The notes below the pieces were generated by a model. That model saw only the letters and a list, made by a program, of their open reading frames with translations, was not told where the DNA came from and made no database searches. This document shows, one piece after another, positions 34,805 to 43,722 of a DNA stretch of 64,000 nucleotides; positions within the stretch are counted from its first letter, which is position 1, and each line of letters starts with the position of its first letter. Source of the DNA: Alkalicoccobacillus murimartini (lineage in GTDB: Bacteria > Bacillota > Bacilli > Bacillales > Bacillaceae_D); NCBI RefSeq assembly GCF_030813245.1, contig NZ_JAUSUA010000003.1, positions 186,001 to 250,000 of the forward strand, read 5' to 3'. Made by a program: the position numbers and the translations under genes.

Positions 34805-35413
34805 GTGGAAGAGTGGATTATGAGCTTTATGGAGGAGTTCGGTTATTTCGGCGTGTTCGTAATGATTGCACTGGAAAATCTATTCCCTCCCATCCCATCC
34901 GAAGTTATTTTGACGTTTGGTGGCTTTATGACAACCACCACCAATCTATCAGTGACGGGTGTCATTATTGCCTCAACGCTGGGTTCTGTAATCGGAGCTG
35001 CGCTTTTATATGGAGTGGGGTTACTTCTTGATGTAGCTAGGCTGGAAAAAATCATCGATCGATTTGGACCAATCCTTCGACTCAAACGGGAGGACCTCTA
35101 TAAGGCAGATGCTTGGTTTGATCGCTACGGAATCTGGACGGTGTTTTTCTGTAGAATGGTTCCTTTGATCCGAAGCTTGATTTCTATTCCAGCGGGTATG
35201 TCCAACATGCCGTTTCTACTCTTTTTGTTGTTTACAACACTCGGGACAATTATCTGGAATACAATACTGGTCTTGCTAGGAGCAAGGCTTGGCGAATCGT
35301 GGGAAGACGTACTAGGTTATATGGCTGTCTATTCAGATGTAGCGTATGTGGCGATTGCTGTCATCGCAATTGTCGTAGTGGTTTGGTATATTCGTCGCCG
35401 TAGACGTGCTTAG
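34805..35413 (+). CDS. DedA family membrane protein
   Basis: The GTG start follows AAGGAAG. The 202-residue protein carries the DedA hallmarks: LENLFPPIPSEVIL (about residues 24-37), GAALLYGVG, FGPIL and FFCRMVPLIRSLISIPAG (about 116-133), and four to five membrane segments. DedA proteins flip phospholipids or undecaprenyl phosphate and affect envelope homeostasis and antimicrobial-peptide tolerance. Its stop overlaps that of the convergent APH-like gene by three bases, leaving no room for a terminator between them. Confidence 0.9.
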   Translation: MEEWIMSFMEEFGYFGVFVMIALENLFPPIPSEVILTFGGFMTTTTNLSVTGVIIASTLGSVIGAALLYGVGLLLDVARLEKIIDRFGPILRLKREDLYKADAWFDRYGIWTVFFCRMVPLIRSLISIPAGMSNMPFLLFLLFTTLGTIIWNTILVLLGARLGESWEDVLGYMAVYSDVAYVAIAVIAIVVVVWYIRRRRRA

Positions 35414-36342
35414 AGGAACGCTTGAACATTTCTTGTAAACCAAGAAGGCACAACTTGATCAAATGAATGATGGTCCCGCAGCACAGTGTGAAGTCGGTCG
35501 AGCATCTCATCAAATTGCTCTGGTGCAACACGTAATGACCAAACGATTGAAGAAAAAACGGTCATAGCTGTGTAAATGGAATATAGAGTCCAAAACAATT
35601 CTGGGATCTGATGATTAAAGTATCCATGAATTTGTCCAATTGAAAAAGGGATACTTGTATGTCTTGAGAAAAGGGCAATTTTTACAAAGTCATGATATGG
35701 ATCTCCCCAATCATACCCATTAAAATCAATCGCTCCAGAGTAATGGCTGTCCTTTATCATGATATTATTCAAGTGAAAATCATCATGCTGAAATCGGTTA
35801 GGACGGCCTTTTAGATATTGTTTATTTGCTTCAATAAAATCAATCAACTTATGATCATTTTGCAGTTTCACTCCGATCGAGTGATAGCTAGTTAGATAGT
35901 TAGTATGTTTGATTAGCGCTCTTTCCTCCCATGAGGCAATGGATATTGGAGCTGGTACCTCATGCATTAAAGCGAGTTCTCTACCAGCTACTAAACCGAT
36001 TTTATACTGGTCGTTTTTGGATAACTGAGGTAATGCGGTCTCTGCATCATCTCCATCTATATACGAATAGAGCTGGTAAAAATGGTCTAACGAAAGAAGG
36101 TGTCCACTGTCGATTGGTTTAGGACAACGCACGCCCTTAGCATGAAGGGAAAGCAAGAGATCCGCTTCTTTTCTCCGGTCATTAATAGTGCCTGAGCTAC
36201 CAACCTTTAAAATAAGTGATGGTTGATGATTAAAACGAACGATGTATTTGTGATCAGGTGAAAATCCTTTGGTTATTTTTTCTAATGTAGTAGCATGCTG
36301 TATAGCTGGAATAGAGTTCTGTAACAAAGTTAAATCTATCAT
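35410..36342 (-). CDS. APH-family phosphotransferase
   Basis: The 310-residue protein has the aminoglycoside-phosphotransferase/choline-kinase fold: RFNHQPSLILKVG (ATP-binding Lys, about residues 35-47), the catalytic loop FQHDDFHLNNIM (about 183-194) and the metal-binding AIDFNGYDWGDPYHD (about 202-216). Its substrate is not evident. Similar Bacillus proteins act on small molecules, not necessarily antibiotics. An AAAAGGAGG site precedes the start. It is convergent with the dedA-like gene, their coding ends overlapping. Confidence 0.85.
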   Translation of the reverse strand: MIDLTLLQNSIPAIQHATTLEKITKGFSPDHKYIVRFNHQPSLILKVGSSGTINDRRKEADLLLSLHAKGVRCPKPIDSGHLLSLDHFYQLYSYIDGDDAETALPQLSKNDQYKIGLVAGRELALMHEVPAPISIASWEERALIKHTNYLTSYHSIGVKLQNDHKLIDFIEANKQYLKGRPNRFQHDDFHLNNIMIKDSHYSGAIDFNGYDWGDPYHDFVKIALFSRHTSIPFSIGQIHGYFNHQIPELFWTLYSIYTAMTVFSSIVWSLRVAPEQFDEMLDRLHTVLRDHHSFDQVVPSWFTRNVQAFL

Positions 36343-36414
36343 ATATGGTTGGTTCCTCCTTTTAGCATGAGAATAGGGCGGAGAGGTACATAGTGCTACC
36401 TTCTCCGCAATAAG

Positions 36415-38472
36415 CTACTGGCTCACTGAATAGTCTTTTAGAAGAGGCGTGATCTGTTTGGAATAGAACATATCTAGTCGGTGAAGTGCTCTAGTTGCTC
36501 CAACGTAGAGCAATTTTACGTGCTCAGGGATATGCTGATAGCTTTGCTCGTCGACCTGTAGTAAAAGAACCGCATCAAACTCCAGTCCTTTCGAAAGGTA
36601 AACGGGTAAAATAGAGGTTCCTCCTTTATAGGTGTCATCCTCTGCCTGGATAAAGGTGAGCTCCTTATTGACTCCTATTAAGTCCTCATACAGCCCAGAA
36701 CAGTGATCATGAGTTCTTCCGATCACGGCAATCGTCTGAAATCCCTTCTCACGCATAGAGGTTATCCAATTCTGCACTTCCTGCACCATATTCTGCTGGG
36801 CAACATGATGAATCGACACCGGCTCCCCACTACGAAAAACAGGCTCTGCCAAAACCCTACGCTGTGGAAACTGCTTTAAAATATGATTGGCACATTCAAT
36901 AATCTCATACGTCGATCGGTAACTTTTGTTCATCTCAAAATAAGCTGTTTTCCTTTCGCCGAATAGATGTTCAAAGGAAGACCATTGATCGATCCCTTGA
37001 ACGCTATGGATGCCCTGAGATAAGTCACCTAGGATCGTGAAGGATTGTCCTCTCGTCTGTTCTTGAAGAACGGCTATTTGATAAGGAGAGAAATCCTGTG
37101 CCTCGTCGATCACAACGTGGTCAAAGCGCTGATCCTTTTCGAGACCAATCCATTTATGATGAATGTGAAGAAGAGGTGCGAGATCTTCTGGTTCAACTAG
37201 GTTATCCTGTAGAGGCATCTTCTTACTTTTAAGAATGTGGTTATATAGCTGAAATGCAGTCCTTTTTTTGATCCTTGCTAAGAACTTTCTGAGATTCGCC
37301 ATCGCATGTTTTCGCAGTTCTTCTTGTTCTTTTTTATCTAAAAATAATTGTTTAACTTCGATTTCAATCCAACGTTTCATTCGTGCTTTGATTCTCTCAT
37401 GTTTCACTCTAAAGGGAGAGTCTTGGAAGTCGATGGTCCTCCAAGTTACTAACGTTTCATTTGAGATCACAGCTCCTTCCCAGGCTTCAAAGTCTTCAGT
37501 AGGAAACGAGGAATCTTCCAAGTGTCTTAACTCCTGTTCAACATCTGTCTGAAATTCAACGGAACCTTTGTATTGAGTCGCATGATCGACGGAAGGTTGG
37601 TCTAGCTCAAATCGATTTTGTAATTTATTGGTCTGGTTAGCTAACTGGATAGCAGGATCATTTAGCTTCTCTAGGGCCCACTCATTAAAAGTAGTTTGTT
37701 GGATATGTCCAACTCCTAGCTCAGGCAGAACCTGTGAAATATAATCTAGAAACATGGCGTTGGGAGCAAAGATGATCATGTTTTCTGCTTGCATTTGTTC
37801 ACGATACTCATATAGTAGATAGGCAAGCCTATGGAGTGCAACCGTCGTTTTTCCACTCCCGGCTACACCTTGAATAATGACTGCTTTATTTTGTGGATGG
37901 CGAATGATCTCATTCTGCTCACCTTGAATCGTAGAAACAATATCCTGCAGACGATTATCCTTTTGTTCGCCAAGCTTATACAGTAAAAATTCATCTCCAC
38001 CGCTACTCGTTGACTCACCTTGCTTATAGCTATCAACGACACGTTGCAGCTCTTGCTCCCGAATCATAATGTTCCGTTTTAATTCAATGGTTCCGTCAAT
38101 CATTCCTTCTGGGGCCACATAGTAGACATCTTCTTCACTTCCTGAGAAGGCGTAGAAGAGACTAGATACTGGCGCGCGCCAATCAACTACTAATACCTCT
38201 CCTGTTTTTTCTTCATGAACACCCGCCTTTCCAATGTATAAGGGTATAGGCTCAGTTTGAGAGTATTCTTTAAAGTCTAATCGGCCGAAATAAGGCTCTT
38301 GCGTCGCTTTTTTGATGATCTGTCGCTGGCGTTCTCGACTGTCTTCCAAAACCTGTTCATTAAAATCATCACCTCGATATCTGGGCATTTCTTCGAGTAC
38401 TTCACCGTACGAATGAATCTGACGCAGCTTCTGTTCTAACGTTTGCTTTTCTTCATGGAATGAATCGCTCAT
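36415..38472 (-). CDS. helD: HelD-type UvrD-like ATPase (RNAP recycling)
   Basis: The 685-residue protein has an N-terminal coiled-coil arm (about residues 1-60), then the HelD family's VDWRAPVSSLFYAF and GVAGSGKTTVALHRLAYLLY (Walker A, about 201-220), DEAQDFSPYQ (motif II), and VYLSKGLEFDAVLLL with LLYVGATRALH near the C-terminus. HelD uses ATP hydrolysis to release stalled RNA polymerase from DNA; in some species it gives rifampicin tolerance. It is at the lower end of the family's length. It is monocistronic. Confidence 0.9.
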   Translation of the reverse strand: MSDSFHEEKQTLEQKLRQIHSYGEVLEEMPRYRGDDFNEQVLEDSRERQRQIIKKATQEPYFGRLDFKEYSQTEPIPLYIGKAGVHEEKTGEVLVVDWRAPVSSLFYAFSGSEEDVYYVAPEGMIDGTIELKRNIMIREQELQRVVDSYKQGESTSSGGDEFLLYKLGEQKDNRLQDIVSTIQGEQNEIIRHPQNKAVIIQGVAGSGKTTVALHRLAYLLYEYREQMQAENMIIFAPNAMFLDYISQVLPELGVGHIQQTTFNEWALEKLNDPAIQLANQTNKLQNRFELDQPSVDHATQYKGSVEFQTDVEQELRHLEDSSFPTEDFEAWEGAVISNETLVTWRTIDFQDSPFRVKHERIKARMKRWIEIEVKQLFLDKKEQEELRKHAMANLRKFLARIKKRTAFQLYNHILKSKKMPLQDNLVEPEDLAPLLHIHHKWIGLEKDQRFDHVVIDEAQDFSPYQIAVLQEQTRGQSFTILGDLSQGIHSVQGIDQWSSFEHLFGERKTAYFEMNKSYRSTYEIIECANHILKQFPQRRVLAEPVFRSGEPVSIHHVAQQNMVQEVQNWITSMREKGFQTIAVIGRTHDHCSGLYEDLIGVNKELTFIQAEDDTYKGGTSILPVYLSKGLEFDAVLLLQVDEQSYQHIPEHVKLLYVGATRALHRLDMFYSKQITPLLKDYSVSQ

Positions 38473-38597
38473 TGTATCGCCTCCTATGTATAGATTTATT
38501 TTGAGTTAAAATCAGAAAAAAATATAGACTTATATTTAAAACTTTGCTAAGCTACATACTATACAACTGCCAAAAATAACACATACATATAATGGAA

Positions 38598-38626
38598 AAG
38601 AGATGCCTGTAGAGGTGTCTCTTTTT
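38598..38626 (+). terminator. Hairpin with T run in the upstream region of 38691
   Basis: AAGAGATGCCT pairs with AGGTGTCTCTT (one G-U) and is followed by six Ts. A TATAAT at 38589-38594 immediately precedes it. It may be a terminator for an unseen short transcript or an attenuator for the gene at 38691. Confidence 0.6.
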
Positions 38627-38690
38627 TGTCGTTTTATGGAGGATAATCTAGGTCATTATGCAAAAACTATGGAAAAGGGAGTGGTGAGTA

Positions 38691-39152
38691 ATGAGAAAAC
38701 ATCGTATCTGGATAGTGGGTTTGCTATCGGTCCTCATGACGTTTGGTATTCTAACGATTAAAACGCAAGCTCTAACCTTTGATGAACTTCCACAGGTTCA
38801 AGAATCTGACCATTGGATAATCTCAATTAAAGAAGCCACAAACGATACTCGAATAGAAAAACCAGATCCGAAAAAATTTGATACCTATGAATTAGACATT
38901 CAAAATAAGGCAGGCCAGCTTGGTTCAGTCATTGTTCGTGCCTATCGGGATGAAGCTCAAACAAATGTGAGGTATGGGCTAGCTGTGTTAGACGAGCAAA
39001 GATCAGAAGAGCTTACAAAGTTGGATGGAAAGGCTGTTTATTCTGCTATGTCCGTAACTGAAAAAGCAAAAAAAATCGAAGTGGACGTTTTGTGGACATC
39101 GGGTGAGGAAGGTGATCGTCCTTATAAAGAAACCTTTGTCTTCACTCATTGA
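38691..39152 (+). CDS. Secreted protein of unknown function
   Basis: The 153-residue protein has a signal peptide (about residues 1-28, with a possible cleavage after KTQA) and a mature beta-rich domain, acidic then basic (HWIISIKEATNDTRI, AGQLGSVIVRAYRDE). It resembles an exported small domain, but no family was recognised. An AAAGGGAGTGG ribosome-binding site is 7 bases before the ATG. It is 52 bp upstream of the sensor kinase gene on the same strand and might feed into that system, but this is only positional. Confidence 0.6.
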   Translation: MRKHRIWIVGLLSVLMTFGILTIKTQALTFDELPQVQESDHWIISIKEATNDTRIEKPDPKKFDTYELDIQNKAGQLGSVIVRAYRDEAQTNVRYGLAVLDEQRSEELTKLDGKAVYSAMSVTEKAKKIEVDVLWTSGEEGDRPYKETFVFTH

Positions 39153-39204
39153 ACGAATCTTTAGTTATGATACACTAAGAAAAAAGTGGAAGGAGGTCCC
39201 GTAG

Positions 39205-40584
39205 GTGGATATTCTTCGCGCGTTAAAGGAAATCTCTAAGACACTTAACGAGGGAACCGATGTTGCTTCTATGCTCACTCCCGTTCTAACCAAACTTCTA
39301 CACATCACAGGTTTTTCAAGTAGCTGGATTTTTTTAGTGGATGAAAAAGGAAGACATACACTTGCCGCAAAGGCGGGGGTTCCTCCAGCTCTTTCCCGAG
39401 AGGACTGCGGTCCTTTAAAAAAGGGTGGCTGCTGGTGCAAAAGTCAGTTTATGAAGGGTGAGCTCTCAAACGCGGTGAATATGCTAGAATGCCAACGACT
39501 GGAGCGAGCTGTTGAACAGGATTGGGGAGACACAAATCATATTACTCACCATGCAACCATTCCCATCCTAGCTGGTGATAAGCCGCTGGGCATCTTAAAT
39601 GTAGCCTCGCCTGGAAAGCTACATTTTCAAGATGACGAGTTACACCTGTTAGAAACGATAGGCTATCAGATTGGAACGGCGATTAATCGTGTCCAGCTCT
39701 ATGAGCGTGAATCAAGGCGAGCATTCGAATTTAGCCAACTTAGTGGGTTTCTTCAGCGTTTACATACGATCTCTGCTCAAAGCTCCAATCAAGAGCTTAT
39801 CCAGGAGATGAAAAGTGCTTTTCAATTTGATGAAGCGGAATTGGAGACAGCTTTTGCTAAGAAGCCCATCGTAAGGGTTCAAGGTCAGACTATTATTAGT
39901 GAAGAGATGATGACACAATTAATGGATCATCTACACCTTTTTAAAGAAAGACAACGCTTGCTTGAGTTAGAAGATACATTAACTCGCAGGGAAGAGCGAC
40001 AGCAGCTAGCGAATGACTTACATGATTCCGTTAATCAATTACTATTTTCGTTGCAGCTTCGTTTAAAAGGAATGTCTCTTAGACTAACTGATGAGAAGAC
40101 GAAAAATGAGCTTAGTCATTTAACTGATATCGTAAAAGAAGCCCTTAAGGAATTAAAAGAAGTCATTCAAGTGCGTAGAAATGATGGGGATGATCGTAGC
40201 CTGTCCACATCCATACGTCGGTATGGAGATTTAGTAGGAATAGAGGTACATTTAACTGTAAGTGGTCGCATGACATTCAGTGAATCACAACAAGAAGAGG
40301 TATACAGAATTGTGCAAGAAGCTATAAATAACACAAAAAAATATGCCGGTACGTCTGCTATACATATTTCTTTCCAAACTGTGAATCAACATAGGCAGCT
40401 TATTATTGCGGATGATGGGATAGGATTTGATGAACAGGCTAGTATTTACCCTGGATCATTAGGTCTTAAAAGTATTCGTTCTAGAGTGCATAAGCTCCAA
40501 GGTAAGGCGGTTTTATTAGCTAAAAAAGGTGAAGGAACTCGGTGGGAGATTACCTTTCCATTAGAAAGGGGAGGCGTATCATGA
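39205..40584 (+). CDS. GAF sensor histidine kinase with Cys cluster
   Basis: The GTG start follows AAGGAGGT. The 459-residue cytoplasmic kinase has an N-terminal GAF domain (about residues 10-170), a HisKA_3 dimerisation domain with the phospho-acceptor His273 in LANDLHDSVNQLLFSL, and a HATPase domain (VQEAINNTKKYA, DDGIGFD, GLKSIRSRV). The GAF domain holds Cys68, Cys76, Cys78 and Cys96. Four GAF cysteines hold a redox [2Fe-2S] cluster in staphylococcal AirS (YhcS), and B. subtilis YhcY is the counterpart. It overlaps the response-regulator gene by four bases. Confidence 0.88.
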   Translation: MDILRALKEISKTLNEGTDVASMLTPVLTKLLHITGFSSSWIFLVDEKGRHTLAAKAGVPPALSREDCGPLKKGGCWCKSQFMKGELSNAVNMLECQRLERAVEQDWGDTNHITHHATIPILAGDKPLGILNVASPGKLHFQDDELHLLETIGYQIGTAINRVQLYERESRRAFEFSQLSGFLQRLHTISAQSSNQELIQEMKSAFQFDEAELETAFAKKPIVRVQGQTIISEEMMTQLMDHLHLFKERQRLLELEDTLTRREERQQLANDLHDSVNQLLFSLQLRLKGMSLRLTDEKTKNELSHLTDIVKEALKELKEVIQVRRNDGDDRSLSTSIRRYGDLVGIEVHLTVSGRMTFSESQQEEVYRIVQEAINNTKKYAGTSAIHISFQTVNQHRQLIIADDGIGFDEQASIYPGSLGLKSIRSRVHKLQGKAVLLAKKGEGTRWEITFPLERGGVS

Positions 40585-41222
40585 AGCTCTTAATTGTAGA
40601 TGATCATCAAATGGTACGAAAGGGATTAGTCTATTTTCTTGAGATGACACCAAACATCAAAATCGTAGGAGAGGCAGCAAATGGACAAGAAGCGGTGACT
40701 CTGTATGAGCGACTTTTGCCTGATGTGGTTTTAATGGATATTGATATGCCAGTCATGAACGGAATTGATGCAACAAGGTATTTGGTGAAAAAGTGGCCTC
40801 GTGCACGTATTTTAATTGTAACTAGTTTTGCAGATCAAGATTATGTTATTCCTGCCTTGCAAGCAGGAGCTTCTGGCTATCAGCTTAAAGATGTAGAGCC
40901 GGAAGAGCTTGTAGAAACCATTAAAGCAGTGCACCAAGGAGAAAGTAAACTCCATCCGCATGTGATGAAGCATGTTCTGTCTCATGTATCTGAGGATTCT
41001 ACGAAAAAAAGACTCGGAACATTAACGGAACGAGAAGTAGACGTACTGAAGGAAATTAGTACAGGCAAAAGCAACAAGGAGATAGCAGAAGCCTTGATTA
41101 TCTCTGAAAAAACAGTCAAAACGCATGTATCCAACTTACTATCCAAATTAGAGTTGCAGGATCGAACACAAGCTGCCTTGTTTGCAATACAAGCAGGTGT
41201 TGCGAAACCAACCATGTTATAA
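40581..41222 (+). CDS. NarL/FixJ-type response regulator
   Basis: The start is ATG 40581 in ATGA overlap with the kinase stop; AAGGGGAGG precedes it. The 213-residue protein has a receiver domain (LLIVDDHQ; phospho-acceptor Asp53 in LMDIDMP; Lys in YQLKDVEP near 104) and a LuxR-type helix-turn-helix (about residues 148-205: LTEREVDVLKEISTGKSNKEIA). It should be the partner of the GAF kinase, like B. subtilis YhcZ or staphylococcal AirR. Confidence 0.93.
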   Translation: MKLLIVDDHQMVRKGLVYFLEMTPNIKIVGEAANGQEAVTLYERLLPDVVLMDIDMPVMNGIDATRYLVKKWPRARILIVTSFADQDYVIPALQAGASGYQLKDVEPEELVETIKAVHQGESKLHPHVMKHVLSHVSEDSTKKRLGTLTEREVDVLKEISTGKSNKEIAEALIISEKTVKTHVSNLLSKLELQDRTQAALFAIQAGVAKPTML

Positions 41223-41245
41223 CTATAAAAAGGAGATTAGTTCAC

Positions 41246-41536
41246 ATGAAAAAATATCGCTGGTTAATCGGTGTATTTATAAGTGTAGTCCTTGTGATCT
41301 TAGGTTTTATTATCCCTATAGAAATAGATTCTCCAGATGATCAAACCGTTATTATCGATTATACATTGAATGAATATAGTGCTCCTGCTTGTTTTGATCA
41401 GGCTGGTTTTACAAATAATCTGGATGATGCCATATATAGTGAAATGGAAGACTCGAATTTTTCTCCGGAGTCTTCGTGTACAACGGATGAGTTTACGGGA
41501 ACGACTGTACCTTTGTGGTTTTCGTTATTTAAGTAA
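41246..41536 (+). CDS. Small exported or anchored protein of unknown function
   Basis: The 96-residue product begins MKKYRWLIGVFISVVLVILG, an N-terminal membrane anchor or signal, followed by an acidic outer domain with two Cys (PACFDQAG and SSCTTDE) that could form a disulphide. AAAAGGAG precedes the start. It is 23 bp downstream of the response-regulator gene and is probably in the same operon, so it could be an accessory or output of the two-component system. No family was recognised. Confidence 0.6.
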   Translation: MKKYRWLIGVFISVVLVILGFIIPIEIDSPDDQTVIIDYTLNEYSAPACFDQAGFTNNLDDAIYSEMEDSNFSPESSCTTDEFTGTTVPLWFSLFK

Positions 41537-41562
41537 TAAATACATAGCAATCTAGTGCAAAG

Positions 41563-41760
41563 TAAATAAAAAGAGGCTGAGACAGAACTGCTTTAGTAAG
41601 CTAAAAACCCGAATCATTAATGCGAGTTAAACCGCATGATGATTCGGGTTTTTGTCATTTAGAAATAAGAGAGTGAGGACGCCGCGCCGGATATACATTT
41701 CGCATCTGCGGGCTGGCTGGTGAGCTTTTGTATGGTTATGTCCTAGCCTGTTTTTATTTA
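41563..41760. mobile_element. MITE-like element with 26-bp terminal inverted repeats
   Basis: Bases 41563-41588 and the reverse complement of 41735-41760 agree at 22 of 26 positions. Both ends begin TAAATAAAAA, then AGGCT, then GACA...AAC. The inner ends resemble the GGCTGGGACATAAC start of the repeat at 29241. The 198-bp element holds a terminator-like hairpin (41606-41652) and no coding frame, as expected for a non-autonomous element. It lies between the two-component operon and the VOC gene. Bases 41761-41870 show nothing recognisable beyond the promoter area. Confidence 0.65.
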
Positions 41761-41870
41761 CCTCCCTACATCAAAAGGCTGAGAAAACATACATCTTAGG
41801 AGTCTTCTGGACCGTATTAGCCGAGTGCTAAAGTGAAGGAGCACTAGAAAGACAGGGGAGGAACTTAACG

Positions 41871-42263
41871 ATGAATGCTAGTCAAATACGTGTTGCAAGA
41901 CCAACAGATCAATTGGACCGTGTCATAGATTTTTATGAAAGAGGTCTTGAATTAAAACGAATCGGAGAGTTCCAGGGTCATGCCGGATACGATGGGGTGA
42001 TGTATGGATTACCTGATACTTCATACCACTTAGAATTCACACAGCATATGGATGGAAGTCCTTGTCCCGCACCAACTAAGGATAATTTACTTGTATTTTA
42101 TGTGCGAGATCAAGTGGAGATAAGAGACGTTGCAGCACGGCTTCATAAGATGGGATACCCGGAGGTTAAACCTGAGAATCCATATTGGGAGGAACAGGGG
42201 ATAACCATTGAAGATCCAGATGGTTGGCGAGTTGTCCTGATGAATACAGAAGGGCTCGAGTAG
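41871..42263 (+). CDS. VOC family (glyoxalase-like) protein
   Basis: The 130-residue protein fits the vicinal-oxygen-chelate fold. Two beta-alpha-beta-beta-beta modules are visible: RVARPTDQLDRVIDFYERGL, YHLEFTQHM with a metal-type His/Glu, then LLVFYVRDQVEIRDVAARL and the closing IEDPDGWRVVLMN. Members are metal-dependent lyases, dioxygenases or drug-binding proteins. The substrate is unknown. AGGGGAGG precedes ATG. It precedes the MFS gene by two bases and is translationally coupled, which hints at a detoxification-export pair. Confidence 0.85.
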   Translation: MNASQIRVARPTDQLDRVIDFYERGLELKRIGEFQGHAGYDGVMYGLPDTSYHLEFTQHMDGSPCPAPTKDNLLVFYVRDQVEIRDVAARLHKMGYPEVKPENPYWEEQGITIEDPDGWRVVLMNTEGLE

Positions 42264-42265
42264 CT

Positions 42266-43507
42266 GTGGATCTTGTACGGAAAGATCGCAAAATAGTCCT
42301 GCTAATTGCAGCAAACTTATTTGCTTCGATCGGTATGGGTATTCTAAGCCTGGGGGTCGCTTGGTTAATTGTAGATCGTCATCAGGGCGAAAAAATACTT
42401 GGTATGGTGATGATTGCTACAACCGTCTTACTGTTTATTAGCTCACCTTACATTGGTGTGATGATTGATCGATTATCTAGAAAGCTGATTTTCCAATGTA
42501 ATCAGTGGTTGGTATTAGTTGTAGTGACGCCCATTGCGCTTTTCGGCTTGATGAATCAAGGGCTGCATACATGGCAGTTAGTGATCTTATATGTTACGTC
42601 GATTGCTTACTACGGGATTCATTATCCTAATCTAATGGCCTTTGTCCAACAGTTATTTGATAGAGGCAGGCATAACCGATTAAACAGTCTATTAGAGGTG
42701 CAATCACAGTCAGCGAGCATGATTGCAGGAGGTGTTGCTGGTTTTCTTTTTCAACTCATTGAACCGTCTCAGGTTCTTTTGCTCATTGTGGTCAGTACCA
42801 TCATTAGTTTAGGGCTTATTTCGAAACTACCTGATGGAGATCAATTTAAAAATGGAGTTCGCTCAGTACATCGAATAAAAGAGGGGAAGGCTGGATTGGC
42901 CTTCATAAAAGGGAATCTAAAGGTATGCGTGAGTATCTTTGCATTAATGATCCCTTTTTTAACACTTATGGTAGGGAATTATCTGAGGCCTGTTTATATA
43001 AATAGTACTTTACAAGCAGATGCTTCAATCTATGGATTTACGAACATGTTTTATTCTGTCGGTGCGATTTGTGCAGGATTGATTATTTCAATGATTTTTG
43101 CCCGGTTTGGTCCATGGATTGCAGCCATAGTGTCAGTTGGAATGTATACGGCCTCTTTATTCTTAGTAGCGTTTATACCAGTCGTTCAGATCTTTCTTAT
43201 CTTGCAAGTCTTTCATGGACTTGGGAATGCAGGAAGCAGAATCTGCAAACAAAATATGATGATGGCCACAATTCCAAATGATCGAATTGGACGTGTAAAT
43301 GGCATCTTTGAAGCAGTTGGAATGGGTATCAGGGTAATCTTGCTTCTGACCTTCACCTATACAATGGATTGGATTCATGTTGAATTCGCCTTTTTGATTA
43401 CCGCTCTTCTGTCCCTTTGCGCATTCCTAATGGTTTTAAAAAATCGAACGCAGCTCTCTTCCTATGAAAAGACCATTCCATTAGTCAAAACATCTGGAGG
43501 TGCATGA
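42266..43507 (+). CDS. MFS transporter
   Basis: I start the gene at GTG 42266, two bases after the VOC stop; upstream in-frame codons would overlap the VOC gene with no better site. The 413-residue protein has about twelve membrane segments and the loop DRLSRKLIFQCNQW typical of MFS_3/enterobactin-exporter-like permeases. It lies in an operon with a VOC protein and a 43-codon gene. The substrate is unknown, and drug or metabolite export is a guess from family and context. Confidence 0.82.
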   Translation: MDLVRKDRKIVLLIAANLFASIGMGILSLGVAWLIVDRHQGEKILGMVMIATTVLLFISSPYIGVMIDRLSRKLIFQCNQWLVLVVVTPIALFGLMNQGLHTWQLVILYVTSIAYYGIHYPNLMAFVQQLFDRGRHNRLNSLLEVQSQSASMIAGGVAGFLFQLIEPSQVLLLIVVSTIISLGLISKLPDGDQFKNGVRSVHRIKEGKAGLAFIKGNLKVCVSIFALMIPFLTLMVGNYLRPVYINSTLQADASIYGFTNMFYSVGAICAGLIISMIFARFGPWIAAIVSVGMYTASLFLVAFIPVVQIFLILQVFHGLGNAGSRICKQNMMMATIPNDRIGRVNGIFEAVGMGIRVILLLTFTYTMDWIHVEFAFLITALLSLCAFLMVLKNRTQLSSYEKTIPLVKTSGGA

Positions 43508-43638
43508 TGTTCCACCTTTATAAGCAGATTTCACAGGATAAACTAAGGACCTATCGTAGACAGGCTGAGCAAGAACGGTTATCTAAGCTCTATGGAACTC
43601 AAAAGAAATGGATTCCTACATGGTTATTTCTTTTGTAG
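43507..43638 (+). CDS. Small protein coupled to the MFS gene (43 aa)
   Basis: ATG 43507 overlaps the MFS stop by one base and sits 6 bases after GGAGG, a tighter spacing than the alternative ATG 43504. The frame ends at TAG 43638. The product begins MFHLYKQISQDKLRTYRRQAEQ, is strongly basic and amphipathic, and ends in a hydrophobic IPTWLFLL. Translational coupling suggests a role with the transporter, for example as a small membrane-associated modulator. No family was recognised. Confidence 0.5.
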   Translation: MFHLYKQISQDKLRTYRRQAEQERLSKLYGTQKKWIPTWLFLL

Positions 43639-43651
43639 ACATAAAATCTCA

Positions 43652-43699
43652 TGAAAAAATAGGCGAAACGAATACAATTTGAATTGTCCGTTTCGCCTA
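43652..43699 (-). terminator. Terminator reading leftwards, beyond the second phased tract
   Basis: TAGGCGAAACG (43660-43670) pairs perfectly with CGTTTCGCCTA (43689-43699), with a further ACAATT/AATTGT inside. On the minus strand it is followed by six Ts. It would end transcripts from the lipoprotein gene at 43955 after they cross the phased tract. Confidence 0.8.
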
Positions 43700-43722
43700 C
43701 TAGCTTTTATGGAGGATCTAGC

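Noticed and set aside
35410-36342. Aminoglycoside resistance gene
   Set aside because: Only the general APH kinase fold is visible; nothing in the sequence points to an antibiotic substrate.
41770-41870. TPP or T-box riboswitch before the VOC gene, suggested by GGCTGAGA and a short stem
   Set aside because: The remaining conserved TPP and T-box segments are absent.
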